Positions 17,962 to 26,433 of a stretch of 46,056 bases of DNA are shown piece after piece. A program made the translations under genes and the position numbers. This DNA is from Nostoc linckia FACHB-104 (lineage in GTDB: Bacteria > Cyanobacteriota > Cyanobacteriia > Cyanobacteriales > Nostocaceae). A model generated the notes under the pieces. That model was not told the origin of the DNA, did no database searches, and saw only the letters and a list, made by a program, of their open reading frames with translations. The stretch covers positions 1 through 46,056 of the forward strand of contig NZ_JACJQJ010000068.1 of NCBI RefSeq assembly GCF_014696615.1, in the 5' to 3' direction. The stretch's first letter is position 1. Every line of letters starts with the position of its first letter.

Positions 17962-18327
17962 ATGATCTCATCAGAAGTGAATACAAAATCCAGCGATAAA
18001 AGCCTAGAGGCAATGCGGCATTTTTCCGAACAATACGCCAAGCGTACTGGAACCTACTTCTGTTCTGAACCTTCGGTTACCGCAGTTGTGATTGAAGGGC
18101 TAGCTAAACATAAAGACGAACTTGGTGCGCCTTTGTGCCCTTGCCGCCACTACGAAGATAAAGAAGCCGAAGTACACGCCACATATTGGAACTGTCCCTG
18201 TGTGCCAATGCGGGAACGTAAGGAGTGCCATTGTATGTTGTTTCTTACCACAGACAACGAGTTTGCTGGAGAACAGCAAGAAATCACTCTCGAAACCATC
18301 AAAGAAGTTCGAGACAGTATGGCATGA
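17962..18327 (+). CDS. ftrC: Ferredoxin-thioredoxin reductase, catalytic chain
   Basis: A 121-residue iron-sulfur subunit that passes electrons from photosynthetic ferredoxin to thioredoxins. The full cysteine pattern is present: CPC at 59-61, CPC at 78-80 and CHC at 89-91. By comparison with the Synechocystis enzyme, C59, C78, C80 and C89 hold the 4Fe-4S cluster while C61 and C91 form the redox disulfide. The variable chain is not in the window. A TACAAT box at 17922-17927 sits suitably upstream as a possible -10 element. The stop overlaps the start of the DUF309 gene (ATGA), so the two are probably translated from one message. Confidence 0.97.
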   Translation: MISSEVNTKSSDKSLEAMRHFSEQYAKRTGTYFCSEPSVTAVVIEGLAKHKDELGAPLCPCRHYEDKEAEVHATYWNCPCVPMRERKECHCMLFLTTDNEFAGEQQEITLETIKEVRDSMA

Positions 18328-18719
18328 GTGAAACCATGCCCCAAGAGTTTTGGCAAGGCGTAGAACAGTTTAATACTGGACAGTTCTATGCCTGTCATGA
18401 CACTTTAGAAGCTTTGTGGATTGAAGCCAGTGAGCCAGAAAAAACCTTTTATCAAGGGATTCTCCAAATTGCGGTAGCACTTTATCATTTGAGTAATCAC
18501 AACTGGCGGGGTGCAGTCATTCTACTAGGAGAAGGCAGTAATCGTCTGCGACGTTACCCATCCATTTACGGTGGCATCGATTTAGAAGCTTTATTAATCC
18601 AGAGTGTGGCATTGTTGCAAGCATTACAAAAAATTAGCCCAGATCAAATTGCTGCTGATGATCTGGGTGAATCTGACACATTACCTTTGCCGAGGATTGA
18701 GTTAGTACAAGAAGGATAA
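18324..18719 (+). CDS. DUF309 family protein
   Basis: A 131-residue helical protein. The signature FWQGVEQFNTGQFYACHDTL, followed by EALWIEA, then FYQGILQIAVALYHLSNHN is the DUF309 pattern; the His and the Glu/Asp residues on these helices suggest a metal or ligand site, but the function is unknown. The start is chosen at the ATG overlapping the ftrC stop in an ATGA junction; the frame extends upstream inside ftrC, but that part is only ftrC read in another frame. The coupling to ftrC is the only functional hint. Confidence 0.85.
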   Translation: MSETMPQEFWQGVEQFNTGQFYACHDTLEALWIEASEPEKTFYQGILQIAVALYHLSNHNWRGAVILLGEGSNRLRRYPSIYGGIDLEALLIQSVALLQALQKISPDQIAADDLGESDTLPLPRIELVQEG

Positions 18720-18770
18720 AGTCTGAAAGCTATATGCTATAGGACTCATATTTGATTTTTGAAGTTCAAG

Positions 18771-18805
18771 TAGGATGCGTTACGCTATCGCTAACGCATC
18801 AGCAC
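18771..18805. repeat. GATGCGTTA hairpin repeat, copy 3
   Basis: Identical in core (GATGCGTTA, CGCTATCGC, TAACGCATC) to the copy at 1473. Around it ATTTGATTTTTGA (about 18751) and TAGAAATCAAAT (about 18822) form imperfect terminal inverted repeats, so the hairpin is probably the centre of a MITE-like element of roughly 85 bases. Confidence 0.6.
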
Positions 18806-18944
18806 CAAAACTGAGATTTTGTCTAGAAATCAAATCGGATTCCGATATGTAAGCTGTTTGCACATTGAGAATCGTAGTTATACTTCCGCCTTCATCTACT
18901 AGTTAATCATGAGACGTAGGCTGTAGGAATATATAGAATTAAAA

Positions 18945-20192
18945 TTATTTAATGCTGAAAAAATGCCCGATTAAATAAAGAGAACCGCATAAAACAACTA
19001 AGTCATCGGGAGAAGCAAAAGCTGCTTCCAAGGCGGAAGTCAAATCGGGGTAAGATTGGCAAAAACTCAATCCTGGACAAATTTCCTCAGCTAGCTTGGC
19101 TAATTCATCGGGAATGGCCGAAGAAGTATCTGGTATAGGTACGAGATATAAATTGTCTCCCTCTCGTAATAAAGCCTGGAAAATGTCGGCATGGTCTTTA
19201 TTTGCCATCATTCCCATCACCCAAGTTATTTTTGGGTTAGCCAATGTATCAACATAATCACGTAAAACTTGAGCGCCAGCTGGATTATGGGCACCATCTA
19301 GCAATAATTTATGCTTTTTCCAAGTTACCCATTGAATACGTCCAGGCCATTTTGTGTTGGCCATGCCATTAATTATGGCTGTTTGAGAAATGTGCCAGCC
19401 TTGTTTTTGCAGAATTTCGATCGCAGCTAAAGCTAAGGCAGAATTTGTTAACTGAATTTGCCCTTGTAAAGCCAGCGGATATTGAATTAATTTGCCATCC
19501 AGAGTTTGATATTCCGCCCATCCTGAAGATACAGAACGCGCAGGCTGGGGTGTAAATATCGGGCATTCTAATTCTTGAATACGCGATCGCACAACCGCTT
19601 CCGCATCTTGAGGTAACGGCCCCACCACAGCCGGACATCCAGGCTTGAGAATTCCGGCTTTTTCGCCAGCAATATGGGCAACAGTCGGCCCTAGCTGCTG
19701 CCAATGTTCCCGACTGATGGAAGTAATAACTGTCACTAAAGGCTGTGAGCAAACATTGGTAGCATCCAAGCGTCCGCCCAATCCTACTTCTACCACTGCT
19801 ATATCTACCTGCTGCTGGGCAAAATATAACCAAGCAGCGGCGGTAATTACTTCAAATTGAGTGGGTGACTCTTCATCATGTGCGATTGCATCTTTAACCT
19901 TTTGTAATAATTTACACAATTCCTCTGCAGCAATTGGCTGTTGATTAACGGAAATACGTTCTGTCCAATCAACTAAATGGGGAGAAGTATAAAGTCCTGT
20001 CCGATAACCAGCTTGAGTGAGAACTGAGGACAGATAGGCACAAACTGAACCTTTACCATTAGTACCAGCAACATGAATTACAGGCACTTGCTGATGGGGA
20101 TTACCAAGATTGTCCAAGAGTTTGACAATCCGTGACAGTCCCAGATTGATACCGAAGTGTTGAAAGGATTGTAATAGAGAGTCAATATCCAC
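18945..20192 (-). CDS. folC: Folylpolyglutamate/dihydrofolate synthase
   Basis: A protein of about 415 residues that adds glutamate to dihydropteroate and folates. The ATP loop is HVAGTNGKGS; SPHLVDWTERI follows, then EVGLGGRLDATNV, TSISREHWQQLG, AGEKAGILKPG and LLLDGAHNPAGA, all family motifs. The frame is open for another 55 codons upstream, but that part is a translated repeat (HSPLSPKG, SPFPIPHSP) and even runs into the psbY terminator, so the GTG at 20192 just before DIDSLLQSFQHFG is preferred. It has no good ribosome site, which is a point against it. The C-terminal region is complete. Confidence 0.92.
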   Translation of the reverse strand: MDIDSLLQSFQHFGINLGLSRIVKLLDNLGNPHQQVPVIHVAGTNGKGSVCAYLSSVLTQAGYRTGLYTSPHLVDWTERISVNQQPIAAEELCKLLQKVKDAIAHDEESPTQFEVITAAAWLYFAQQQVDIAVVEVGLGGRLDATNVCSQPLVTVITSISREHWQQLGPTVAHIAGEKAGILKPGCPAVVGPLPQDAEAVVRSRIQELECPIFTPQPARSVSSGWAEYQTLDGKLIQYPLALQGQIQLTNSALALAAIEILQKQGWHISQTAIINGMANTKWPGRIQWVTWKKHKLLLDGAHNPAGAQVLRDYVDTLANPKITWVMGMMANKDHADIFQALLREGDNLYLVPIPDTSSAIPDELAKLAEEICPGLSFCQSYPDLTSALEAAFASPDDLVVLCGSLYLIGHFFSIK

Positions 20193-20193
20193 G

Positions 20194-20303
20194 ATTGGGG
20201 AATGGGGAATGGGGAATGGGGAACTCGGGGCCCCCTTTGGGGATAAGGGGGAATGGGGAATGGGTGAAATTACTTTCGTACAGACGCGATGAATCGCGTC
20301 TCT
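20194..20303. repeat. GGGGCCCC repeat plus GACGCGATGAATCGCGTC palindrome
   Basis: 20194-20264 is one of three copies of a G-rich repeat containing AACTCGGGGCCCCCT and GGGGATAAG; the others are at 25541-25596 and 39045-39101. Next to it GACGCGATGAATCGCGTC (20283-20300) is a perfect palindrome apart from its centre, and recurs at 20656, 23550 and 29106 with small changes. Confidence 0.75.
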
Positions 20304-20340
20304 GTGACTTGTGACAAACACCAAACACCCTAATACAAAT

Positions 20341-20377
20341 GAACCGACTGCCCCCATAAAAGGGAAACAGTCGGTTC
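20341..20377 (-). terminator. Hairpin ending the psbY transcript
   Basis: GAACCGACTG (20341-20350) pairs perfectly with CAGTCGGTTC (20368-20377); the inner CCC and GGG can pair too. On the minus strand it is followed by ATTTGTATT, a weak T-tract. It lies 25 bases after the psbY stop. Confidence 0.6.
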
Positions 20378-20401
20378 GAGAATGTTAAGTTTGATTAGAG
20401 T

Positions 20402-20527
20402 TTAAGCTTCTCTGTTTAAAAAGTTTTGCACTTGTCGTAAAGCAGCTGCACCAATGTTAAATACAGCCCAACCAGCAGCAACGGCTATTGGTGCTAAAAC
20501 AACGGCTACACGAAAATCAATGTCCAT
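20402..20527 (-). CDS. psbY: Photosystem II protein PsbY
   Basis: A 41-residue single-helix membrane protein: it starts [20 protein letters not shown] and ends [11 protein letters not shown], with the helix at about residues 6-27. The pattern DxRVxVVxxP, AxxWAxxNIGAAAxRQ, then Q..L.RE matches PsbY, a small peripheral subunit of the photosystem II core in the thylakoid membrane. A strong ribosome site (GAGGGG, read from 20535-20540) precedes the ATG by eight bases. The gene is isolated, flanked by a hairpin terminator downstream. It is below common ORF length limits and easily missed. Confidence 0.9.
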   Translation of the reverse strand: MDIDFRVAVVLAPIAVAAGWAVFNIGAAALRQVQNFLNREA

Positions 20528-20717
20528 ATTAGAACCCCTCTGTTAAATAAATTAAACTTTTGTCAACTGCTCTCATTTTTATTGTTAGCTGAAGTGGGCA
20601 AATTTTCCAGCCCCATGTGTAAAGAATATTTACAATTTAGGTCAATAGTCACAGAGACGCGATGAATCGCGTCTGTACAAAAAAGTCTTTATCCCCAATC
20701 CCCAATCCCCAATCCCA

Positions 20718-21245
20718 TTACTTTTGCGTAAACCCGATATCAGTTCCCTTTCCAGCATGAACTAAAGCTAATTTTTGGTAGCGTTCGGCGTGTTCGAGTA
20801 ATTCTTTGGCTTCGGTGTCTGATAATTGGCGCACAACTTTTCCGGGAACGCCGACGACTAATGACAAGGGTGGTACATCCTTTGTGACTACTGAGCCAGC
20901 ACCGATAATGCTACCAGCGCCGACACGTACCCCATTAAGCACGATCGCACCAATCCCAATCAAACTGCCGCGCTCAATGTAGGCAGAATGTATCACAGCA
21001 CGATGTCCTACGGTCACATGATCTTCTAAGATGGTAGGAAAACCAGGATCGCCATGTAGAATAGCTCCATCTTGTATATTCGTGTATTCGCCAATATCAA
21101 TGCGTTCTACATCGCCTCTGACTACTGCCCCATACCAAATGCTCACACCTGCCCTTATGTTTACGGAACCGATCACGCTCGCATTGGCTGCAACAAAGGC
21201 AGCTTGAGAAAAATCAGGAGATGGCCAGTAAGAAGCGATAGACAC
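20718..21245 (-). CDS. Gamma-carbonic-anhydrase-like hexapeptide protein
   Basis: About 175 residues, a left-handed beta-helix of the gamma-class carbonic anhydrase/YrdA group. Numbering from the GTG at 21245, the three zinc histidines are H64 (ILHGD), H81 and H86 (VGHRAVIH); [11 protein letters not shown] and [12 protein letters not shown] are family motifs. Whether it is an active anhydrase or only a metal-binding relative (CcmM N-domain-like proteins are longer) cannot be told. The frame extends upstream to an ATG at 21293; the shorter form begins with [11 protein letters not shown], as in the homologues I recall. Soluble, no partner nearby. Confidence 0.88.
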   Translation of the reverse strand: MSIASYWPSPDFSQAAFVAANASVIGSVNIRAGVSIWYGAVVRGDVERIDIGEYTNIQDGAILHGDPGFPTILEDHVTVGHRAVIHSAYIERGSLIGIGAIVLNGVRVGAGSIIGAGSVVTKDVPPLSLVVGVPGKVVRQLSDTEAKELLEHAERYQKLALVHAGKGTDIGFTQK

Positions 21246-21485
21246 GATAGAATATGAATATGGTACCCAGGAACACTGGAACAACTCCAACATTTCGGGC
21301 TGGTTGCAAAAACCAGAATATCACAGGGTCAAGCTTCTATGCTGAATTAAGACACTAGTGAATGCTGTTCCTGCATCAGTCAGTGACTTTTTAGCAGTGA
21401 GCGGGTAAACCAAAGTGGTGGAGCCGAAGTGTAATATCCAACCCACTGGCGCTGGTGAAGACTAAATTATGTTTCTACGCACTTC

Positions 21486-21998
21486 ATGATGAATCCAGGC
21501 TTGCAGTACCCAATATTTGGCCCAGAAATACAGTGTCCCCACTGTCGCCAAACAATTCCGGCGCTGACACTGACAGATACTTATTTGTGTCCGCGTCATG
21601 GGGCGTTCGAGGCTAATCCCAAAACGGGAGAATTAATTCATTTACAGTCGGGACGACATTGGCGAAAGTGGAATAGTGAATGGTATCGGCAACATACCCA
21701 TCCCGATGGTATTCGGTTTGAAATTCACGAAGCACTAGACAAACTCTATACCCAAGGTTTCCGAGCCACGCGAGTGATTATCGCTCGTCGTTATCAGGAA
21801 TTGATGAGTGGCTATTTAGAACGCAGCACTCCTTGGCGTTCTGGACAGCCAGAAAATTCCTCAGCAAGGCTGTACGGGTTACCTGTGGACTTTAGCCCCG
21901 AAGCCACAGAAGATCCCTGCTGGGAAGTGATTAATTTTGATTTGGAAAAAGAGCCTGGTGTCCCTGTACGCTACCCTTATTTCCGTTTATTTGAGTAA
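21486..21998 (+). CDS. TIGR02652 family protein
   Basis: A 170-residue protein that I match to the cyanobacteria-restricted family TIGR02652. A small zinc-ribbon-like knuckle opens it: C17 and C20 in QCPHCRQ, then C35 and H38 in LCPRHGA. Then come HWRKWNSEWYRQHTHPDGIR, YTQGFRATRVIIARRYQELM and the ending VPVRYPYFRLFE. No enzymatic motif is seen and the function is unknown. Two adjacent ATGs (21486 and 21489) could be the start. The gene stands alone, and the spacer after it carries heptamer repeats. Confidence 0.85.
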   Translation: MMNPGLQYPIFGPEIQCPHCRQTIPALTLTDTYLCPRHGAFEANPKTGELIHLQSGRHWRKWNSEWYRQHTHPDGIRFEIHEALDKLYTQGFRATRVIIARRYQELMSGYLERSTPWRSGQPENSSARLYGLPVDFSPEATEDPCWEVINFDLEKEPGVPVRYPYFRLFE

Positions 21999-22001
21999 AT
22001 T

Positions 22002-22122
22002 GTCATTAGTCATTAGTCATTAGTTATTAGTCAAGAGTTAAAAGTCATAGCTGAGAAGTAAATGACAAAAACCAACGTTAAAGGACAAATGACTAATGAC
22101 CCAAGACAAATGACTAATGACA
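22002..22122. repeat. Heptamer repeats (TCATTAG)n and inverted (CTAATGA)n
   Basis: TCATTAG repeats at 22002-22031 and the complementary CTAATGA motif twice at 22090-22122 lie face to face. These are short tandemly repeated repetitive sequences of the sort known from heterocystous cyanobacteria. The right-hand group is translated in an extended form of the next gene. Confidence 0.65.
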
Positions 22123-22127
22123 AAATT

Positions 22128-22571
22128 ATGCATCACGCTTCTATTCGGACTGCGAATATTCATCGAGCGATCGCCTTTTATGAACAACTGGGGTTTACAG
22201 TTTGTGAACGCTTCACTACAGGCTACACCCTAGCTTGTTGGATGGAAGGACTGAATGGCAGAATTGAACTCATCCAAATTCCCGAACCAAAACCAGCCCC
22301 AGATGCTTTTGCAGACGAGCATTATGTGGGCTACTATCATCTTTCATTTGATTTAACAGAAATTACTCCCGACTTGCCTAGTTGGGTCAACAATTTACAA
22401 GAAAAATTAAAAATAGCAGCCCAAAACCAACCAGAACAATTTCAACCGCTCAAGGTGCTTTTAGAACCTACACAACAACAGATAGGCGATCGCATCTATG
22501 AGGTCACTTTTATTGCAGATTATGATGGATTACCCTTGGAATTCATTCGGATTTTAGCAAAACTCAACTAA
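22128..22571 (+). CDS. Glyoxalase/VOC superfamily protein
   Basis: A 147-residue protein with the vicinal-oxygen-chelate fold. The start MHHASIRTANIHRAIAFYEQ with LGFTVCERF after it is the classic first beta-alpha-beta unit of the glyoxalase family, and YEVTFIADYDGLPLEFIRIL closes the second unit. Likely metal ligands are H3, E48 (RIELIQIP), H70 or H76 and a late E. Substrate unknown. The frame is open 22 codons further upstream, but those residues (QMTNDPRQMTND) are heptamer repeat in translation, so the ATG at 22128 is preferred. Confidence 0.8.
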   Translation: MHHASIRTANIHRAIAFYEQLGFTVCERFTTGYTLACWMEGLNGRIELIQIPEPKPAPDAFADEHYVGYYHLSFDLTEITPDLPSWVNNLQEKLKIAAQNQPEQFQPLKVLLEPTQQQIGDRIYEVTFIADYDGLPLEFIRILAKLN

Positions 22572-22715
22572 TTTCGCTTTTATATTGATTATTTTTGCTG
22601 ATAAAATATCACATCTCTGTAGTTTTGCGTAGGTGTTCAATGAGGCGCAAAGATTAGACTATAGTCATCAATGCTAAAAAATGTAACTTAGTTTACAGGG
22701 TATCAGCAAAAATCA

Positions 22716-25538
22716 ATGTCTGTGTTTTCCACCTTGTATAGATATCGTTTTCCTTTATTACTGTTGACTTTTTCGATGATTGCAGTGTTGTTATTGAGTG
22801 GTAAACCTGCTGATAATCAACATGTGCTTGCGTCCCAACAGATACATCATCAATCAATGGTAAATGCACAAAAACCCACACCTATAAAAGTGACAGACAA
22901 CGTCCGCAAAACTTTGCTAGAAAATGGCCTGACGGTGCTGACAAAAGAAATACACACAGCACCTGTAGTGACTGTGCAGGTGTGGTACAAGGTGGGTTCG
23001 CGTAATGAAGAACCAGGTGTAAATGGCATTGCTCACCAGTTGGAACACATGATGTTTAAAGGCACAAAAAATCGTCCCATTCAATTTGGGCGATTATTTA
23101 GTGCTTTAGGCAGCGACTCAAATGCTTTTACTAGCTACGATCAAACAGCATATTACGGTACTTTAGAACGGAATAAGCTCAAATCACTTTTAATTCTAGA
23201 AGCCGATCGGATGCAAAATGCTGTCATTGATAGCGAACAACTAGGAAGTGAAAAGCGTGTAGTAATTTCTGAGTTACAAGGTTACGAAAATAGCCCCGAA
23301 TATCGCCTCAATCGCGCCGTTATGAGAGCAGCCTTTCCCAATCATGCATACGGTTTACCTGTTGGTGGTACACAGGCTGATGTAGAAAAATTTACAGTCG
23401 CGCAGGTACAAGATTATTACCGCGAATTTTACACTCCCGACAATGCCATTTTGGTGATTGTCGGCGATTTCCAAACTGATTCAACTTTAGAAACAGTAAA
23501 AGAAATCTTTGGTAAATTACCTAAGAGTCAACAGTCAAAAGTTGGGGAGACGCGATCAATCGCGTCTGTACAAGAGTCAACAGTCAACAGTCCCATTGTG
23601 CTGCGAGAACCGGGTGCAGGGAAACTCTTGCAAGTGATTTATCCCCTACCAAATGTGAATCACCCAGATCTACCAGCGCTGCAAGTGATGGATTACATTT
23701 TGACTGAAGGACGAAGTTCGCGCCTTTATCAAGCATTGGTAGAATCAGGGTTAGCTAACGACATCAGTGCTTATGTTTCTAGCTTACGGGAGTCTGGCTG
23801 GTATGAACTGTTAGTTACTGCTGCTCCTAGGCAAAATTTGACAAAAATTGACGCAGTGTTGAATAAGGCGATCGCTAATCTCGTAAAAACAGGAGTAACA
23901 TCTGAGGAAGTTAACAGAGCTAAAACCCAACTCGAAGCATCTGTAATTTTAAGTAACCGCGATCTCACAAACCTGGCAATGCAATTGGGTAATGATGAGA
24001 CTACTACTGGCGATTATCGCTATACAGAACGCTACTTGGATGGTGTCCGCAAAGTGAATCCAGCTGATGTTGTAGCTGTAGTGAATAAATATCTCAAACC
24101 AGAAATACGTACAGTCGGCTGGTTTGAACCCAGCCAAAAGCAGACAAAAGCAGTTGCTAGCAAAATCCAATCCACGCAAACTACAGAAAAATTTTCCCCT
24201 GGTTCACCTTTAGCACCACAGGAAGTAATCAAGTACTTACCGCCTGTGGATGAAGCCACACATCTCAGCACCCGCGAACTACCACAACAATTTACTGTGG
24301 CTAATGGTTTGCAGTTATTACTACTACCTGATAAAAGTACCCCCACAGTTACCCTCAGTGGTTACATCAATGCAGGGATGGAATTTGATCCAGAAGATAA
24401 AGCCGGATTAGCATCGCTGGTAGCAGATAACTTGATGAATGGTACAAAAACCAAGCATTTCTTGGCAATTGCTAAAGCCTTAGAAGACAGAGGTGCGAGT
24501 CTAGATTTTGAAGCATATCGCGAAGGTGTGCGAATTGAGGGTGAAAGTTTAGCTAGCGACTTGCCTATACTGATAAAAACCTTAGCAGATGTAGTTAAAA
24601 ATAGTACATTTCCGGCAACAGAGCTAGAATTAGACCGCCAGCAAGCTTTGACTAATCTCAAACTAGATTTAGATGACCCTGATGAAGTGGCAATTAGAAC
24701 CTTTGTTCAGTCTATTTATCCGAAAAACCATCCATTGCATACTTACCCTACAGAAAAAAGCCTACAGCGGATTAAGCGTCAAGATGTGATTGCTTTTAAG
24801 GCAAAATATTATCGTCCCGATACTACAGTCTTAGCACTGGTAGGAGATTTTGATCCCGTAAAAGTGCGATCGCTCATTGAAGCTGAGTTTGGTAGTTGGA
24901 AAGTTAGCGGTGAACCACCAAGCTTAAAATATCCACCAGTGCCAATGCTGGAAAAGGTAGTACGTGTCAACTCAGTCCTTCCAGGTAAAGCCCAAGCTAT
25001 TACTTATATGGGTTACACAGGCATTAACCGTCAAGATACCCGCTTCTATGCAGCTTTAGTATTGAATCAGATTTTGGGAGGCGACACCTTATCTAGTAGG
25101 CTGGGAGCAGAAGTGCGCGATCGCCAAGGTTTAACCTATGGAATTTATAGCTATTTCAAGGTAGGCAAGAATTCCGGGACATTTTGGATTGAAATACAAA
25201 CTAGCCCAGAAGATACTAGTAAAGCGATCGCCAGTACTCATAATCAATTAAAGCAAATCCATCAGTATGGTGTGAGCGCATCTGAACTGGAAGCAGCAAA
25301 GCAGACTCTGATCAGCAACTACAATGTTTCACTGGCAAACCCAGAAGAATTAGCAAAACAAATTCTCATGAATCAAGTCTATGGACTCGATGAAGTGGAA
25401 CTGCGCTCTTTTACTAATAAAATTCAGCAAGTTACCTTATCTCAAGTTAATCAGGCTGCTCGTGAATTACTCCACCCCGATAAAATTGTCGTGGTCACGG
25501 CCGGGCCTGCTGTTTTAGCGGATCATACTATTCAGTAG
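22716..25538 (+). CDS. Tandem M16 family zinc metallopeptidase
   Basis: A 940-residue protein with two consecutive M16 (pitrilysin/processing-peptidase) halves. Residues 11-28 form a membrane anchor or signal peptide. The first half (about 60-490) has the inverted zinc motif HQLEH at 107-111 and the third ligand E186 in ISELQGYEN. The second half (about 510-930) lacks HxxEH but keeps the fold and the late R/Y motif (LSSRLGAEVRDRQGLTYG), as expected for the non-catalytic partner half. It probably degrades peptides in the periplasm. Residues 270-290 (QSKVGETRSIASVQEST) come from an inserted interspersed repeat that kept the frame. Confidence 0.92.
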   Translation: MSVFSTLYRYRFPLLLLTFSMIAVLLLSGKPADNQHVLASQQIHHQSMVNAQKPTPIKVTDNVRKTLLENGLTVLTKEIHTAPVVTVQVWYKVGSRNEEPGVNGIAHQLEHMMFKGTKNRPIQFGRLFSALGSDSNAFTSYDQTAYYGTLERNKLKSLLILEADRMQNAVIDSEQLGSEKRVVISELQGYENSPEYRLNRAVMRAAFPNHAYGLPVGGTQADVEKFTVAQVQDYYREFYTPDNAILVIVGDFQTDSTLETVKEIFGKLPKSQQSKVGETRSIASVQESTVNSPIVLREPGAGKLLQVIYPLPNVNHPDLPALQVMDYILTEGRSSRLYQALVESGLANDISAYVSSLRESGWYELLVTAAPRQNLTKIDAVLNKAIANLVKTGVTSEEVNRAKTQLEASVILSNRDLTNLAMQLGNDETTTGDYRYTERYLDGVRKVNPADVVAVVNKYLKPEIRTVGWFEPSQKQTKAVASKIQSTQTTEKFSPGSPLAPQEVIKYLPPVDEATHLSTRELPQQFTVANGLQLLLLPDKSTPTVTLSGYINAGMEFDPEDKAGLASLVADNLMNGTKTKHFLAIAKALEDRGASLDFEAYREGVRIEGESLASDLPILIKTLADVVKNSTFPATELELDRQQALTNLKLDLDDPDEVAIRTFVQSIYPKNHPLHTYPTEKSLQRIKRQDVIAFKAKYYRPDTTVLALVGDFDPVKVRSLIEAEFGSWKVSGEPPSLKYPPVPMLEKVVRVNSVLPGKAQAITYMGYTGINRQDTRFYAALVLNQILGGDTLSSRLGAEVRDRQGLTYGIYSYFKVGKNSGTFWIEIQTSPEDTSKAIASTHNQLKQIHQYGVSASELEAAKQTLISNYNVSLANPEELAKQILMNQVYGLDEVELRSFTNKIQQVTLSQVNQAARELLHPDKIVVVTAGPAVLADHTIQ
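23520..23594. repeat. Interspersed repeat inside the M16 peptidase gene
   Basis: AGTCAACAGTCAAAAGTT, GACGCGATCAATCGCGTC and a second AGTCAACAGTCAACAGT occur in a row. The palindrome is the same as that in spacers at 20283 and 20656, and the flanking heptamers are typical of spacers. The reading frame is preserved. Confidence 0.7.
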
Positions 25539-25540
25539 GA

Positions 25541-25596
25541 CTGGGGATTGGGGAACTCGGGGCCCCCTCTGGGGATAAGGGGCAATGGGGACTGGG
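25541..25596. repeat. GGGGCCCC repeat, copy 2
   Basis: Contains GGGGATTGGGGAACTCGGGG, CCCCCTCTGGGG and a trailing GGGGACTGGG. It is nearly identical to 39045-39101, including the flank AAAAGCAA. Confidence 0.75.
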
Positions 25597-25688
25597 TAAA
25601 AGCAATATTTAGGAAGTTACAAAAATTATTCAAAATTTACCGCAGATTGTGATTAAGATGCAGAATTAATATCAACAATTTGCCTGAG

Positions 25689-26147
25689 ATGCAAGTAATT
25701 AAGCGCATTTACTTCATATTCGTATTAATACTAAGCTTTGCTGTTGTAAATACAACTCCAGTTTTAGCAGCAAATATCTCTGGCGATGTCCTCAAACAAG
25801 CTGCTATAGAAATTCCTGTGAGTTTAGGAAATGCAGCTAATGAAATAAAATTTGAGCCAAATACCTTAGAATTTGTAGCCGGAAAACGCTACAATCTCCG
25901 GCTGACAAATCCTAGCCAATTAAAGCATTATTTTACTGCCAAAGACTTTGCCGATGGCATTTGGACGCAAAAAGTTGAAGCAGGCAAAGTAGAAATTAAA
26001 GGAGCTATCCACGAAGTAGAACTGAAACCTGGTGCAATAGCAGAATGGGTATTTGTGCCTCTCAAGCCAGGGAAATATAGCCTGCGTTGCACTGTTCCAG
26101 GACACGCAGAAGCAGGGATGACTGGTGAGATTACTGTTAGCAATTGA
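25689..26147 (+). CDS. Secreted cupredoxin-domain protein
   Basis: A 152-residue blue-copper-like protein. Residues 1-28 are a Sec signal peptide (hydrophobic core, then PVLAA). The cupredoxin fold follows: ligands H80 (LKHYF), C134, H139 and M144 in CTVPGHAEAGM, the type 1 copper pattern with four residues between each of C, H and M. It would bind copper in the periplasm or lumen and pass electrons or store copper; plastocyanin is shorter and differs in sequence, so this is not petE. The ATG at 25689 is used; the TTG at 25680 would only add three residues. Confidence 0.85.
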   Translation: MQVIKRIYFIFVLILSFAVVNTTPVLAANISGDVLKQAAIEIPVSLGNAANEIKFEPNTLEFVAGKRYNLRLTNPSQLKHYFTAKDFADGIWTQKVEAGKVEIKGAIHEVELKPGAIAEWVFVPLKPGKYSLRCTVPGHAEAGMTGEITVSN

Positions 26148-26433
26148 TACTTTTTCAGCTAATAGAATTTGAGTGATTTTAGTGGGATTTAGAACCACGA
26201 TTGAAAAAATCGGGGTTCTGGGTATTGGCATTTGCTTCGTCACGAGCGATCGCATCCACAACCACAAGATAAAAGTATTTTTTAGCTGATTCCCTAGTTG
26301 TAAGCTCACTTTATTCTAGGTAGCAAATTCTAAAGAAAAAAATAAGTTAATTTAAATATAGATATTATTTCTCAACTAAGCTAGAACAAAATTCACCTTC
26401 AGCTACAGAGCATCAAACATTATTTAATCCCAC

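Noticed and set aside
20193-20357. N-terminal 55-residue extension of FolC
   Set aside because: Translated G-rich repeat; it runs into the psbY terminator hairpin.
20619-20633. GTAAAGAATATTTAC upstream of psbY as an NtcA site
   Set aside because: The spacer between GTA and TAC is nine bases; NtcA sites have eight.
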